Positions 15,086 to 25,470 of a stretch of DNA of 64,000 nt are shown in pieces. Under the pieces are notes generated by a model. The model ran no database searches, was not told where the DNA came from, and saw only the letters and a program-made list of their open reading frames with translations. The DNA lies in contig JAFRNY010000055.1 in the NCBI GenBank assembly GCA_017429945.1, positions 1 to 64,000 on the forward strand, read 5' to 3'. The position numbers and the translations under genes are program-made. This stretch comes from Bacteroidaceae bacterium (GTDB lineage Bacteria; Bacteroidota; Bacteroidia; Bacteroidales; Bacteroidaceae). Position 1 is the first letter of the stretch; the number at the start of each line of letters is the position of its first letter.

Positions 15086-18000
15086 TTATTTCTTTGTGAC
15101 GAGCACTTTCTTCTGCTCTTGAATATAGATGCCTTTTTCTGGTGTGCTGATACGTCGTCCGGTGAGATCATACCATCTGCCGTTTGGACGTTTGCCATTT
15201 TTAATTTGACCGATGGCGGTCTCTGCATCTTTCGTCAGCACAACGTTGTCCCAGCCGATAATCTTCTCGCTGCCGGCGCTGGTGTGCTGTGCGACGAGCT
15301 GAATGGTGGTTGATGCTTCGCCGTCGCTCTCGAAGGCGAGAGTGACCTGCTGCCATTCGGTTTTGTTCTCCAACGACGCGGACTTGACAGTGGCGCCGCC
15401 CTCGGTAACGACGCTGACATAGGCATCTCCTCCGAGGCCGCTCTTCCACAGGTCGCACGTCAGCGTGTATTTGCCGGCCGGCAGGCGCAGCTCCTGAGAG
15501 AGAGTCTGTGTGGGTGTGCCCCAGTTTTGGCGTATCCAATAAGTCTGTGCCCCATGGTCGGCAGGCTTGTCGAGTGCGCCGAAGAAGCGGTCGAAATAGA
15601 GGTCGCCGGCCTTGAGGGCAGTGATGTCGTTCTGGTCGCCTGCAGCGCGGTCCACGGTCCAGCCGTCGGGCACATAGATGGCGCGGTCGCTCGAGACGCC
15701 GCTGCCAGCTTGTACGCTGTAAGGGGCTTCGAAGTCGCCGTTCTGGAGCGCCGTGGGCAGCTCCTTTTGTTCAAAAGGGATGTCTTGCAGCTCGCAGATC
15801 TCCTTCTGCGTGAGGCAGACGTCGTAGAGGCGCAGGCCGCTGATAGTGCCGCAGAAGTCCTGGTTGTCGGCGGCGTATTGTCCGTCCCACCACTGCGTGC
15901 GTCCAATGTAGTTGCGGGTGTCTGCAGCGATCTCCTCGAGTTGGTAGGCCTCAACCTGGTTGGCTGTGCCGCTGACGTCCTCGACACCATTTATATATAT
16001 AGTGGTCTTGCGCGAGGCTGCGTCGTAGGAGACGGCGAGCTTGTAGTCGGTAGCGGTCTTGAGCTTGGTGGTGCTGGTGACCATGGTCGTCGTGCCGCCA
16101 TTGTACTTGATGCCGGCCGAGAGGGCGTCGGCACGCAGGAAGAGGCTGTTGCCCGAGCCGGAGCCGAAATCGTAGAGGCGCGGCTGCTTGAGCATCTTCG
16201 TGGCGTTGGCCGTGAGCAGTACGGTGTAGGAGCGGAGCCCTTTGAGTAGGCCTTGGGGCGCAGTGCCATATTTATTGGCAGCAAAGCCTGTGGCGGTGTT
16301 TTTTGTCTGGTCGAGGGCTTCGGGCTGCTCGTAGCGCAGGTTCTTGGTGATATCTCGTGCCAGGGCAGTGACGTCGAACGAACGGCTCTCGCCGGCGATG
16401 GTGGCGGTGAGGGTGACGGGGGTGTCTTCGGCAATGCCGAAGAGTACGCCAAGCGAGGAGATGACTTGCTCGTTAGAGCTGCTCCAGGTGATGTCGAGGC
16501 CAAGCTTCGTGGTGGGCAGGACGAGGTCGGTGCGCGTCTCGGTGGGGAGGTCGAGCATCAGGAGCGCGTTCTTGGCGGCTTCAGCTTGCAACTGGTCCTG
16601 CGCATCTTTAGTGAGAGACTGGACGGTCACGGGCGAAGCCACGCCATAGAACTCTTTGATGGACAAACATGTGTGGTGATAGCTATCATCTGTCGCATAG
16701 ATATCACCGCCAAGGTTCTCGGTCGTCTCGATGACCTGATCCACAAGCCCATTGCGATAGGTGATGAGCCGCTGACCATCATAGGTCATCGCAAAGACCC
16801 ATGATGTCAACTTTGTGGGATGGTTGTCGCCACCTGTACCGGACGACCCCGTTGCCCAATTGTCGGAGGTGAGCAGGCGGTTCTGGCTCTTGTAGCTCTT
16901 GCCATTGATGGTCATGACGGGATAGTTGTCCGTGCCGAGGCTATAGGTCAGCACATGTCCGCCATCACGCGTGTCTCCAATCTCAAAAAGCGTGCCTTCG
17001 TAGTTATTCTCGTCCATAGCAAAAGCCATGACCAGAGACTCTCCGTTGGCGAAACAGACACACGGGACAAGCTCCTCTGCAGTTTCTTCCTCCGGCGTCA
17101 GCTCTTCCTCCCATGCATAGTTCACGCGAATGCCCGTCGGGTAGCCTTTGGGGTAAGCCTTCTGCACCATCCAATAGTAGTAGTCACCGTTCATCCAGGC
17201 GAGGCGCATCTTGGAGTTCTTGGAACCAGGGATGATGAAGGGGCGGACGTTGTTCTTCTCGGAGTTGCGCGTGATCTGCTCGCTGCCTGCAACCTTTCCC
17301 TCGTCGTCGATGGTGTACTTCCAGATTTCGTAGACGCCGTCCTTGTTGTACTGTCCGTTCGTTGTGGGGATGCTGAGGTAGAGGTCGTTCACATGGTCGG
17401 GGTCGACGGCCATACCGCCGCTGTAGCAGCGCTCGGTGCTGTTCCAGTTCTTGTGGAAGGCGTGGCCGCCATACTGCACCCATGTGCGGCGCCATTCGCT
17501 GCCCGTCCAGCGTGCGTACCAATAGACGTGCGTCGTCTTGGCATCGTCGATGTGGGGATAGGCGATGACGGGATTCTCGTTCTCATCCAAGGTGATCTGC
17601 CACACCCAGTTGCGGATGCCAGCCGTGTTGTCAACGATAGCTGCCGGGTGGGCGCTGGCATAGCTGCTCTGCTTGTTGACGTTGTGAACGCCATTGGCGA
17701 TGACTGAGAGTTGGTTACCCTTGATGTCGCGCAGGACGGGGCCGTTGCCGTGGTTGATGTCGATTACGTTGAAGTAAAGCCAGTCGGGCATCTCGTTGTC
17801 GGGGTGGCCAGTGGTGTAGGAGAGGTATATCTTGTCCTTGCCGTTGCTTTGGTATTTGGCGTAAGGCCGGGCGCCGGTCGATTGCACAATCTGCTTCGGT
17901 CCGAAGTCGAACTTACAGTTGCCTTCAGCATCGGGCATGGTCAGACGGGCGATGGTCGGGTGCCAGTTTATGCCTCGCCAGCATAGGTAGATGTGGTCGG

Positions 18001-18469
18001 GGTCGTCCGAGAGGATGAAGGGCGAGGGATAGGTCGTGTTGTTGGCCGTGGCCAGGCGCTTCTCGTCGCCGAGGGCTGTGATGTCACCGGGCTTCTGGGA
18101 TACGCGATACCAAATGCAGGGCTCGTCGGTGTGGCGCGTGTAGAAGATCATGACGCGCTCGTCGGGCAGGACGACGAAGGTGGGGTTGTTGTGGTCGTCG
18201 GGCTGGAAGTAGGAGCGGATGAGCACGTCGGTCTTGCGGCCGCTGACCCAGTCGTACTGCGTGGCCTTGACGTTTCCGTGGACATCGATGTAACCGATAT
18301 AGGTGGCATTGATGGTTCCAGCGGCGTTCTCGTAGTGCAAGGCGCGGGGGTCGGCAAACCAGCACCAAGCACCCTCGTCGGCAACGACCGTGCCGCTGTA
18401 GGACTCTTGCGCTGCAATATTTCCGATAGCTAACAGCGCCAGCGTAATAGTCAAAAGAATTTTCTTCAT
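15086..18469 (-). CDS. Secreted BNR_4-type beta-propeller protein, putative polysaccharide lyase, with LamG domain
   Basis: A 1,127-residue secreted protein. The signal peptide MKKILLTITLALLAIGNIAAQ leads into a BNR_4-like propeller, recognised by ADEGAWCWFADPRALHYE, the repeated SYASAHPAAIVDN/NVRPFIIPGSK blades and FHKNWNST. Related propellers include ulvan and rhamnose-glucuronate lyases (PL24/25/27). From about 620-700 there is an Ig-like segment, then a LamG/concanavalin domain (FLRADALSAGIKYNGG... to DFCGTISGLRLYDVCLT) and a CBM-like region (TALQNGDFEAPYS...). It ends in the YDLTGRRI...KGIYI...KKVLV motif shared with other exported enzymes here. The GH105 gene 20 bp upstream would act on the unsaturated uronides a lyase makes, which supports lyase activity. 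A glycosidase or binding role is not excluded. Confidence 0.72.
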   Translation of the reverse strand: MKKILLTITLALLAIGNIAAQESYSGTVVADEGAWCWFADPRALHYENAAGTINATYIGYIDVHGNVKATQYDWVSGRKTDVLIRSYFQPDDHNNPTFVVLPDERVMIFYTRHTDEPCIWYRVSQKPGDITALGDEKRLATANNTTYPSPFILSDDPDHIYLCWRGINWHPTIARLTMPDAEGNCKFDFGPKQIVQSTGARPYAKYQSNGKDKIYLSYTTGHPDNEMPDWLYFNVIDINHGNGPVLRDIKGNQLSVIANGVHNVNKQSSYASAHPAAIVDNTAGIRNWVWQITLDENENPVIAYPHIDDAKTTHVYWYARWTGSEWRRTWVQYGGHAFHKNWNSTERCYSGGMAVDPDHVNDLYLSIPTTNGQYNKDGVYEIWKYTIDDEGKVAGSEQITRNSEKNNVRPFIIPGSKNSKMRLAWMNGDYYYWMVQKAYPKGYPTGIRVNYAWEEELTPEEETAEELVPCVCFANGESLVMAFAMDENNYEGTLFEIGDTRDGGHVLTYSLGTDNYPVMTINGKSYKSQNRLLTSDNWATGSSGTGGDNHPTKLTSWVFAMTYDGQRLITYRNGLVDQVIETTENLGGDIYATDDSYHHTCLSIKEFYGVASPVTVQSLTKDAQDQLQAEAAKNALLMLDLPTETRTDLVLPTTKLGLDITWSSSNEQVISSLGVLFGIAEDTPVTLTATIAGESRSFDVTALARDITKNLRYEQPEALDQTKNTATGFAANKYGTAPQGLLKGLRSYTVLLTANATKMLKQPRLYDFGSGSGNSLFLRADALSAGIKYNGGTTTMVTSTTKLKTATDYKLAVSYDAASRKTTIYINGVEDVSGTANQVEAYQLEEIAADTRNYIGRTQWWDGQYAADNQDFCGTISGLRLYDVCLTQKEICELQDIPFEQKELPTALQNGDFEAPYSVQAGSGVSSDRAIYVPDGWTVDRAAGDQNDITALKAGDLYFDRFFGALDKPADHGAQTYWIRQNWGTPTQTLSQELRLPAGKYTLTCDLWKSGLGGDAYVSVVTEGGATVKSASLENKTEWQQVTLAFESDGEASTTIQLVAQHTSAGSEKIIGWDNVVLTKDAETAIGQIKNGKRPNGRWYDLTGRRISTPEKGIYIQEQKKVLVTKK

Positions 18470-18489
18470 TTTATAGATTGCTTTTAGTC

Positions 18490-21400
18490 TTATTTCACAA
18501 ACACTTTCTTTCCATTTACGATATAAATACCCTTGCGGAGCTGGCTGACGCGACGGCCGCTGATGTCATAGCGGGCTGCATCGTCTGATGAGTTACCTAT
18601 CATATCGTCATTGGCCAAATCACTGATTCCGTCGAGCTCGTCGAAGCGAATACGGATCTCGGTCGGGCTGTTCCATTTATTCGTGGAGTTGCCACTGCAC
18701 AGCAGACGGACGTAACGTGCCTCGGTGGGCTCGAAGCGGTAGCGCTCCATCTCGTTGGTCATGCCGCTGCTGACGAGGTCGCCTGTGACGTCGGTCCAAG
18801 TCTTGTTGTCGGTTGAGGTCTGGACCTTAAAGTAGAAGACGCGCGTGTCGCCATTGTAGAATGCCACGTCAACGGCCCATACACTCTTCACCGACTTGAG
18901 GTCGAAGCGAATCCATTGGTTGGTGCCTTCCTGACTCCAACGAGTGGAGAGCTTGCCATCGTTGACGTTGCTGTAGGGGTTGCCCGACTGTGAGCCGATG
19001 GCCGTGATGGTAATACCTGTCTGGCGGGCGTCGAGGGGTACAGTGCGAAGTAGCGTGCGCTGTTGGTTCTGAGCCAGTTCGCCGCCTTCGGCGCTGTGAA
19101 GGCCTACTACGCTGAGGCGGTAAAGGCCGTAGTCGATGGAATCAGTGAGATGGAGGATGACGTCTGTACCATTAACCTCAATCTCGTCGGCCGTGAGCGG
19201 GTTGCCGTCGAGAAGGTAGTGGCTAGCCTCGGCAGCTTCGTCGGCATTGGGTTGGAGGTTGAAACTGAGAGTTAGCTTGAACGGGTCGGAGCCGTCGAGC
19301 GCAGCTGCAGTCATGCGCAGCTTGGGCAACTCGAGGTCGGCTACGGCCAGACGGCTCATCTCGGAGGCTGCCAGCAGATAGGCTCCTACGCCGAAGTCAT
19401 GGTAGTCTGTAGCCTTGACGGTTGTGTTGGGACTGGCGTTCTCGCCAATGGGTTGAATATAACCCACGGTACCGTCCTCTTGGAGGGCGATGGTCGAGAG
19501 GTAGTGCCAAGCGCGCTCGAGCGTCTCGCCGTATTCGAGCTCGTCGAGGATGCCGTTGCGGATTCCCCATGCGTAGGCAAAGGTGTTGAGAGCCGTGCCG
19601 CTGGTTTCGTAGCCCGGTGCTTGGGCGGGATCGAGTAGCGAGCGTGTCCAATAGCCCTCCTCCTGCTGGCAAGTCTTTAGCGCAGCGGCGAGTCGTCGAT
19701 AGTAAGCTATGTATTCGTCGCGATGGCTGTCGGTCTCGGGCAGGTCTGCCAGCACCTTGGCGAAGGCTGCGAAGATCCATCCGTCGCCACGTGCCCAGAA
19801 GTCTTTCTTGCCGCTGTTGGTCTTGTGCTTGGGATATACGTATTTGGCGTCGCGGAAATAGAGGCCTGTCTCGTCGTCATACATGATAGAGTTGGCATAC
19901 TGCCAGTAGGCATACATCTTGTCGAGATAGGTCTGGTCGCCGGTGATGTGGTAAAGCTTTGTCATGATTGGCATTACCATGAACAAACCATCGACCCACC
20001 AAAGATAGTCGGTCTCCGCTGTAGAGATTTCATATCCCATGACCTCGAGTGCTCGTTCAATCTTCTTCGCATCGTGGGCAGGGTCGAGGTTATAGAGGTC
20101 GATATACACTTGGAAGCACACCTGGTTGTCGCCGAAGAGCACCCAATTGGCGCCTTCGCCGTAGGTTTTGTACTGCCATTGGTCCTTATTGGTGCCTTTG
20201 GCTCCCCACCAGTTGGATTTCTGGGCCCAAGCCGTAGAGAAATCGCTGTACTGCTGGTCGCCTGTTACGGCGTAAGCCTCCATATTACCGATATGGTAGA
20301 CGGCGCGGTTCCAGAAATAGTCGCCGTGTGAGGGATTGCGCTGCTGCCATGTCTGGTTGACAGTGTTAAGGACGGCCATGATATCGTCGCGATTGAAGAC
20401 CTCGGTCATGGAGGTGACAGTCAGCGGGCTCTCTACCGTCTGCTTGAACTGGCTGAGGGCCTCAAACCATTCATCATCTTGCGTGTAGCGCCCGGAGGGG
20501 AAGATGCTCCAACCGCCACCGAAGTAAAAGGTCAGGTCGGTGCCGACCTCATAGTCGACGACCAGACATAGGTGATTGTCGATAACCTCTGTCGAGGGAT
20601 TAAACTCCGAAGGTACATAGGCGCCCTGGAAGAAACGTGCACCGGCCGAGGTGACAGAACCTTCGCTCTTGGCTTCAGCCCATCCTACTATGCCTGGCAC
20701 GTCGGTGTAGGCAACGCCCTCTACGAGATGAGTCATGTCGGTGTGCTGATATACTGCAACAGCCAGACGTATGGTGGCTGCCGGGCCGTCGAGACGTACT
20801 GTGGCGCGGTTGAGCAGTGCGCCGGCCGTAGCCTCTACGTTCAGTGTCTTGGTATATGTCTGCCCATTGGCCTTTACATTATTATATTTAAGGGTAAATG
20901 CCGTCTGGAGTGCATCCTGCTGAGTAATCTCGCAAGTGTTGTAAGGGTCGTGCATGATCAAATGACCTCCTTCGACCACTGCCGTACCTCCGCATCCGAG
21001 GCGTTTGCCATTGACGGAATAGGCATCTACGCCATATTGGCTCTCGTTGTGGTAGTTGGAGAGATTATACATCTCATCGATGACGGGCGTGGCACGTTTC
21101 TTGAACCATACGTCAACGCCCTGGGCTGTGTTCGGCTCATTCTTCAGTAGCACGCTCGAATACATGCGATAGGCACAGAGGTCATTCTCCCATGCAATGT
21201 CGGCTCGGTTGGTCGGCATCTTCACGGCTGCATAGGTGGTCTTGGCCGGAGCCGTAGGTGTGCCGTCGCACAATGTGTAACCAGCAGTGGTGCCCCGTGC
21301 TACGGTGGCTCGGAAACGTATGGCATCGGTGCCGACAGCCTCGAATGGTACAGCCGTGCCGTTCTCATCGAGTAGTATAGAAGCTTGGAGATTGGTGCCT

Positions 21401-21531
21401 TCGGGCACGGCTACTTCGACTGTCTCGGCAGACCGTTGGAAACCGAGTGAGTTGCGCAGCCGAAAGTTGAAGTCAGTGGCGTTGGCGTTGATTACCGCGA
21501 GAAGCAAAGCATAAGGTAAGAGTTTTTTCAT
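18490..21531 (-). CDS. Secreted GH105-type unsaturated uronyl hydrolase with F5/8 C domain
   Basis: Removes 4,5-unsaturated uronic acids from oligosaccharides left by polysaccharide lyases. The start is at MKKLLPYALLLAVINANA (21531); an in-frame ATG 15 bp upstream is also possible. After an N-terminal beta-sandwich (residues about 20-360) comes the (alpha/alpha)6 barrel: PSHGDYFWNRAVYH, ETDYLWWVDGLFMVMPIM with the likely catalytic Asp, KKDFWARGDGWIFAAF and GYETSGTALNTFAYAWGI. A discoidin-like F5/8 type C domain follows (NPYSNVNDGKLSTRWSQ...), then the C-terminal motif YDISGRRVSQLRKGIYIVNGKKV. It is about 1,014 residues, far longer than single-domain GH105 enzymes. It is co-directional with the propeller protein 20 bp downstream, consistent with a two-step uronide pathway. 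Confidence 0.82.
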   Translation of the reverse strand: MKKLLPYALLLAVINANATDFNFRLRNSLGFQRSAETVEVAVPEGTNLQASILLDENGTAVPFEAVGTDAIRFRATVARGTTAGYTLCDGTPTAPAKTTYAAVKMPTNRADIAWENDLCAYRMYSSVLLKNEPNTAQGVDVWFKKRATPVIDEMYNLSNYHNESQYGVDAYSVNGKRLGCGGTAVVEGGHLIMHDPYNTCEITQQDALQTAFTLKYNNVKANGQTYTKTLNVEATAGALLNRATVRLDGPAATIRLAVAVYQHTDMTHLVEGVAYTDVPGIVGWAEAKSEGSVTSAGARFFQGAYVPSEFNPSTEVIDNHLCLVVDYEVGTDLTFYFGGGWSIFPSGRYTQDDEWFEALSQFKQTVESPLTVTSMTEVFNRDDIMAVLNTVNQTWQQRNPSHGDYFWNRAVYHIGNMEAYAVTGDQQYSDFSTAWAQKSNWWGAKGTNKDQWQYKTYGEGANWVLFGDNQVCFQVYIDLYNLDPAHDAKKIERALEVMGYEISTAETDYLWWVDGLFMVMPIMTKLYHITGDQTYLDKMYAYWQYANSIMYDDETGLYFRDAKYVYPKHKTNSGKKDFWARGDGWIFAAFAKVLADLPETDSHRDEYIAYYRRLAAALKTCQQEEGYWTRSLLDPAQAPGYETSGTALNTFAYAWGIRNGILDELEYGETLERAWHYLSTIALQEDGTVGYIQPIGENASPNTTVKATDYHDFGVGAYLLAASEMSRLAVADLELPKLRMTAAALDGSDPFKLTLSFNLQPNADEAAEASHYLLDGNPLTADEIEVNGTDVILHLTDSIDYGLYRLSVVGLHSAEGGELAQNQQRTLLRTVPLDARQTGITITAIGSQSGNPYSNVNDGKLSTRWSQEGTNQWIRFDLKSVKSVWAVDVAFYNGDTRVFYFKVQTSTDNKTWTDVTGDLVSSGMTNEMERYRFEPTEARYVRLLCSGNSTNKWNSPTEIRIRFDELDGISDLANDDMIGNSSDDAARYDISGRRVSQLRKGIYIVNGKKVFVK

Positions 21532-21635
21532 ATTGTTGCTTTTCATATTGTTGTTACTTTCAAAGCCACATCCTGCGGCACCCAAAGGTGGGCGGAATGG
21601 AGTAGGTGAAATGTTAGCTTCTCATTTATTCTTTT

Positions 21636-22478
21636 TCATTTTTCATTCTCATTCACTCTTATTCCTTCGTCCTCGATGGTAATGAGACGTCGACGGTAGA
21701 GGTCGCCTACGGCTTTCTTAAACACTTTCTTGCTCACGCCGAACAGGGCGTATATTTCCTCGGCCGGGCTCTTGTCGCCGAGTGCTGAGAAGCCGCCGTT
21801 GGTGCGGAGGTGATTGAGTAGGATGTCGCTGAAGTCAGCAACGGCTTTCTGACCTTTACGCTGGAGCGAGAGGTCGATCTTGCCGTCGGGCCGCACTTGC
21901 TTGACGAAGGCTCTGAGGCGGTCGCCGCCGTGCAGCTCACGGAATATCTCATCGTCGAAGAGCAGGCCGGCAAACTGGTTGTTTACGATGGCCTTGAAAC
22001 CGAGGTCGGTCTTCTGCCAGATGAGTGCATCAACCTCGTCGCCTCCGTGGTAAGGCGGCCAGTCCTTCGATAGATAGCGTTCGATCTTGGCTGATGCCAA
22101 GATACGATATGTCTGTGGATCGAGGTGGATGTGAACGAGGTAGCTGCGCCCTTTCTGCATCTTCATCTTTTGTTCGCTGAACGGCACGAAGAGATCTTTC
22201 ATCAGGCCCCAGTCGAGGAAGGCTCCGAACTGATTGACCCACGCCACTTCGAGCCATGCGAAGTCGCCGACTTGAGCCAGTGGCGTCTCGGTAGTGGCCA
22301 CGAGCCGCTCTTCGCTGTCGAGATAGACGAAGACGTCGAGCTCGTCGCCCACATTCGCGCCTTCGGGGACGTAGCGGTTGGGTAGGAGTATATCTTCGGG
22401 TCCGCCGCTGAGGTAGAGGCCTTGTTCAGCGCGGCGCACTACGGTAAGGCGGTTGGTCTGTCCTAATCTCAGTTTCAT
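21636..22478 (-). CDS. cvfB: S1-like RNA-binding protein, CvfB family
   Basis: A 280-residue cytoplasmic protein with tandem S1/OB modules and a C-terminal winged helix. Visible family features are [51 protein letters not shown] (S1 core), [15 protein letters not shown], and the end [28 protein letters not shown]. CvfB/YitL proteins bind RNA and affect virulence gene expression in Staphylococcus. The role here is unproven. Its start overlaps the end of the ABC ATPase gene by 4 bp (ATGA type), so the two are co-translated. Confidence 0.85.
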   Translation of the reverse strand: MKLRLGQTNRLTVVRRAEQGLYLSGGPEDILLPNRYVPEGANVGDELDVFVYLDSEERLVATTETPLAQVGDFAWLEVAWVNQFGAFLDWGLMKDLFVPFSEQKMKMQKGRSYLVHIHLDPQTYRILASAKIERYLSKDWPPYHGGDEVDALIWQKTDLGFKAIVNNQFAGLLFDDEIFRELHGGDRLRAFVKQVRPDGKIDLSLQRKGQKAVADFSDILLNHLRTNGGFSALGDKSPAEEIYALFGVSKKVFKKAVGDLYRRRLITIEDEGIRVNENEK

Positions 22479-23311
22479 GCGAGGTAGGTTTTAGCTGTTG
22501 CTGTTGGTGATGTGGCGTCGGTCTCTGGTGCGAGGTCTGGGAGGATGCTGTCGGCAGCAGGGATGGAGCCGTCGGCAGCGGGGACACCGCTTCCTGCTAC
22601 CCCTTCGCTGGATTGGCTGATGGGCGCAATGGGGGTGGCGGCTTGGGGCTGCTCGGTGTGGCTTACTACCTGACCGTCGCGCAGGTGGATTGTGCGGTCG
22701 GTCTGTTCGGCGAGCCCTTCGTCGTGAGTCACGATTACGAAAGTCTGCCCGAGCTTGTCGCGCAGTTCAAAGAATAGGCGGTGAAGCTCGGCTTTGTTGG
22801 CACTGTCGAGGCTGCCGCTGGGCTCGTCGGCGAGGACTACGGCAGGTTTGTTGACAAGTGCTCGTGCGACGGCCACCCTCTGCTTCTCGCCTCCGGAGAG
22901 CTCAGCCGGTTTGTGGTCGGCTCTCTCGCTAAGCCCCATAAAACCGAGTAGTTCCTCTGCACGTTTGCGCGCCTCGTGGTGGCTGCGCCCGGCAATGAGC
23001 GCAGGCATCATTACATTTTCTATTGCTGTGAATTCCGGCAGCAACTGGTGGAACTGGAAAACGAAGCCTATCTGTTGGCCACGAAAACGTGCGAGGGCTT
23101 TCTGCGAGAGACTCGTGACGTCAGTGCCGTTGATGACGACCGAGCCTTCGTCGGCTTTGTCGAGCGTGCCCATGATCTGCAGGAGCGTGGTCTTGCCGGC
23201 TCCGCTGGGGCCTACGATGCTAACGACCTCTCCGGCCTCGATGTCGAGGTCGATGCCTTTGAGCACTTCGAGTTGTCCGAACCGTTTTCTTATATTTCGA
23301 AGCTGTATCAT
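22475..23311 (-). CDS. LolD/MacB-type ABC transporter ATPase with long C-terminal tail
   Basis: An ATPase of the lipoprotein-release or MacB type. It starts at [20 protein letters not shown] (23311), and the extra upstream frame is not conserved-looking. Walker A is GPSGAGKTT, the signature [15 protein letters not shown], Walker [13 protein letters not shown] and the switch His VTHD. The ATPase proper ends near residue 217. About 60 further residues are low-complexity Ala/Pro/Ser ([17 protein letters not shown]...), unusual for the family. No permease gene is adjacent, as is common for lolD in Bacteroidetes. It lies 20 bp after the antiporter gene and overlaps cvfB. Confidence 0.85.
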   Translation of the reverse strand: MIQLRNIRKRFGQLEVLKGIDLDIEAGEVVSIVGPSGAGKTTLLQIMGTLDKADEGSVVINGTDVTSLSQKALARFRGQQIGFVFQFHQLLPEFTAIENVMMPALIAGRSHHEARKRAEELLGFMGLSERADHKPAELSGGEKQRVAVARALVNKPAVVLADEPSGSLDSANKAELHRLFFELRDKLGQTFVIVTHDEGLAEQTDRTIHLRDGQVVSHTEQPQAATPIAPISQSSEGVAGSGVPAADGSIPAADSILPDLAPETDATSPTATAKTYLA

Positions 23312-23331
23312 CTTTGTTGGTTTTGAATACT

Positions 23332-25431
23332 TTATATTCTGTTCCTGAATTTGCCGAGCCATTGTTCAAAGACCATATGGCGTTGCGTGACAATCTGGCC
23401 GTTGGGGGCGAACACTGACAGGCTTTCGCCTGGGTCTCCGAACTGGTCTGGGTAGAGGAGTATGATGTTGGTGTGGTTGAAATGTCGGGCAAGTAGTGTG
23501 GGTATGGTGTTGAGCGCCGGTGTGTGTGAGATGAATCCGGCACGTGATGTTACGACGACGAAGAGGTGATCCTCTGCCACGTCCTGTGGCAGCGAGAGCA
23601 GTATTGCTCCAAACCCTTTCTCTGTAGTCATTGCCTTGCGCACGTTGGGGTGGAGCTCGTCGAGGTAGTTCTTTATGTAGAATCCCGTGTCGCCGCAGGT
23701 GTAGAAGTGCATGGGCATGCCTGTTCGCTCGCCAATACGGCAAAGGTGCTCGAGCCATTTGTAGAAACCTACTTCGTACTCTGCCTTGGGCGGCACGGCC
23801 ACGATTATTTGTTTCAGCGTGCCAGGCGTCAGTCGCAGGCGTGCAAGTAGCACCTCACGGTGGGTCGTCGCGAGCACGCTCTGCGCTACGACACCCAGGT
23901 TGCCTGCCAGGTTGCCGTCGGTCTGCTCATGCAGTCCGAGGATCACTTCGCCGGCGTCAATCTCGCGCATGGTGTGAACTATTGCGCTGGCGACGTTTGA
24001 GCTTACGCGGCTCATTGTGGACATATTCACGTCGGCTGCCGCAGCCAGCGCTTTGGCGTGCTCAAGGTTGTGCTGCCCTTGTGCCCTCATGGCGTCGTCG
24101 GGGTCGTCATCCATAGAAATTGCCAGTCCCATCAGGTTGTCGGCTATCAGTGGATTACGGATTAGAATGGCGAGTTGCGTGAGTGAGTTAACAGTGCGAG
24201 GATAGGCGTAGGCAGTGAGACATTTGCCGTGGTAGCTGCCCCGGTTGCGCTCGAGCTCTGTTGTCTCCAGCGCAAGGCGCCGTGCTCCGTTGCCAGTGGC
24301 AAAGGAACTGATGATGCACGATACGAGTATGAGCAGGACTGTGGCGTTGAGTATCTGTGCGTTCATGAGCCCCACCTCGGGCGCTGTCGCTATCATGACA
24401 ATGGCAAGAGCGCCGGCAGCGTGCGCGTTGGTAAGGCCGAAGAGCAGTTCGCGGTCGGCCCTGCAGCCGCCCGAGAGCGTATTCATAAGAGCTGCCGCAA
24501 CCCATTTGCTTGCCACGGCTGTGGCGACAAATATGGCGCAGAACAAGAGTTCTGAACCGCCAGCCACGGCACGGATGTCGATGAGCATGCCTACGCCAAT
24601 GAGGAACCATGGCACGAACAGGGCATTGCCAACGAACTCCAACCTGCCCATTAGCGGACCGCCGTGGGGGATGATGCGGTTGAGCACAAGGCCGCCAATG
24701 AAGGCGCCGAGCAGTCCTTCGAGGCCTGCCAGTTCAGCCAACCATGCGCTGATGAAGACCAATGCCAGCACGAAGACGAACTGTGTGACGGCATCCTCGT
24801 TGCGGCGCAGAAACCATCGTCCGATCTTCGGGAAAGTCCAGGCCACACCTACTAAATACACTATGATGCCGGCGATGAACTTTAACCAGAACGCCCAGCC
24901 GTTGGCGCCTTGTCGGCTTTGGACCACAATGGCCAGCGTGAGCAGTGCCAGGAACGATGCTATGGCCGTGGCTATGATGGCGAAGACGACGCTGCGGTGC
25001 TTGCCTAGACCATAGCGCCCTACGATGGGGAAAGCCACGAGCGTGTGGGAGCCCAAGAGACACCCTACGAGCACGGACGTAGCGCGCCCAAGGTGTAAGC
25101 CATAGAGCGATACGAACAGTCCGGCAACGAAGGGTATGAGGAACGTCAGCAGCCCGAACCCTATGCCTCCGCGCCCGTAGCGACGGAAGCTGCCCATGTC
25201 CATCTCCAGTCCGGCCAGGAACATAATATAGTAAATGCCGACACCGCCGAAGAGTTCGAAGGATGCGTCGCGAGCGAGCACATTAAAACCATGCTCGCCA
25301 AGCAACACGCCGGCGAGTATAAGCCCTATGATGTGCGGTACGCGCAGTCGTCGCAGCAGAATTGGGGCGAGCAGTATGACGAGTAACATGACGAGGAAAA
25401 TCCACGTCGGGTTCGTTATCAAAGCTCCCAT
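23332..25431 (-). CDS. CPA2-type cation/proton antiporter with C-terminal UspA-like region
   Basis: A membrane antiporter exchanging H+ for Na+ or K+. The start is at [26 protein letters not shown] (25431). About twelve hydrophobic segments follow (residues 8-400), including the family patterns [30 protein letters not shown] and [16 protein letters not shown]. From about residue 420 there is a soluble tail of two Usp-like alpha/beta halves ([50 protein letters not shown]), presumably sensing or regulatory. The 700 residues are normal for this architecture. First gene of antiporter-lolD-cvfB. A promoter lies just upstream, with a nearly leaderless start. Confidence 0.87.
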   Translation of the reverse strand: MGALITNPTWIFLVMLLVILLAPILLRRLRVPHIIGLILAGVLLGEHGFNVLARDASFELFGGVGIYYIMFLAGLEMDMGSFRRYGRGGIGFGLLTFLIPFVAGLFVSLYGLHLGRATSVLVGCLLGSHTLVAFPIVGRYGLGKHRSVVFAIIATAIASFLALLTLAIVVQSRQGANGWAFWLKFIAGIIVYLVGVAWTFPKIGRWFLRRNEDAVTQFVFVLALVFISAWLAELAGLEGLLGAFIGGLVLNRIIPHGGPLMGRLEFVGNALFVPWFLIGVGMLIDIRAVAGGSELLFCAIFVATAVASKWVAAALMNTLSGGCRADRELLFGLTNAHAAGALAIVMIATAPEVGLMNAQILNATVLLILVSCIISSFATGNGARRLALETTELERNRGSYHGKCLTAYAYPRTVNSLTQLAILIRNPLIADNLMGLAISMDDDPDDAMRAQGQHNLEHAKALAAAADVNMSTMSRVSSNVASAIVHTMREIDAGEVILGLHEQTDGNLAGNLGVVAQSVLATTHREVLLARLRLTPGTLKQIIVAVPPKAEYEVGFYKWLEHLCRIGERTGMPMHFYTCGDTGFYIKNYLDELHPNVRKAMTTEKGFGAILLSLPQDVAEDHLFVVVTSRAGFISHTPALNTIPTLLARHFNHTNIILLYPDQFGDPGESLSVFAPNGQIVTQRHMVFEQWLGKFRNRI

Positions 25432-25439
25432 TGCAGGCG

Positions 25440-25470
25440 CAAAGTTACTAAAAGTTTTTGAATAAAAAAC
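25440..25470 (-). promoter_or_regulatory. Promoter for the antiporter operon
   Basis: TAACTTTG on the minus strand at 25447-25440, with a T-rich -33 region about 16-20 bp upstream. The start codon follows within 9 bp, so the transcript is probably almost leaderless. Confidence 0.6.
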
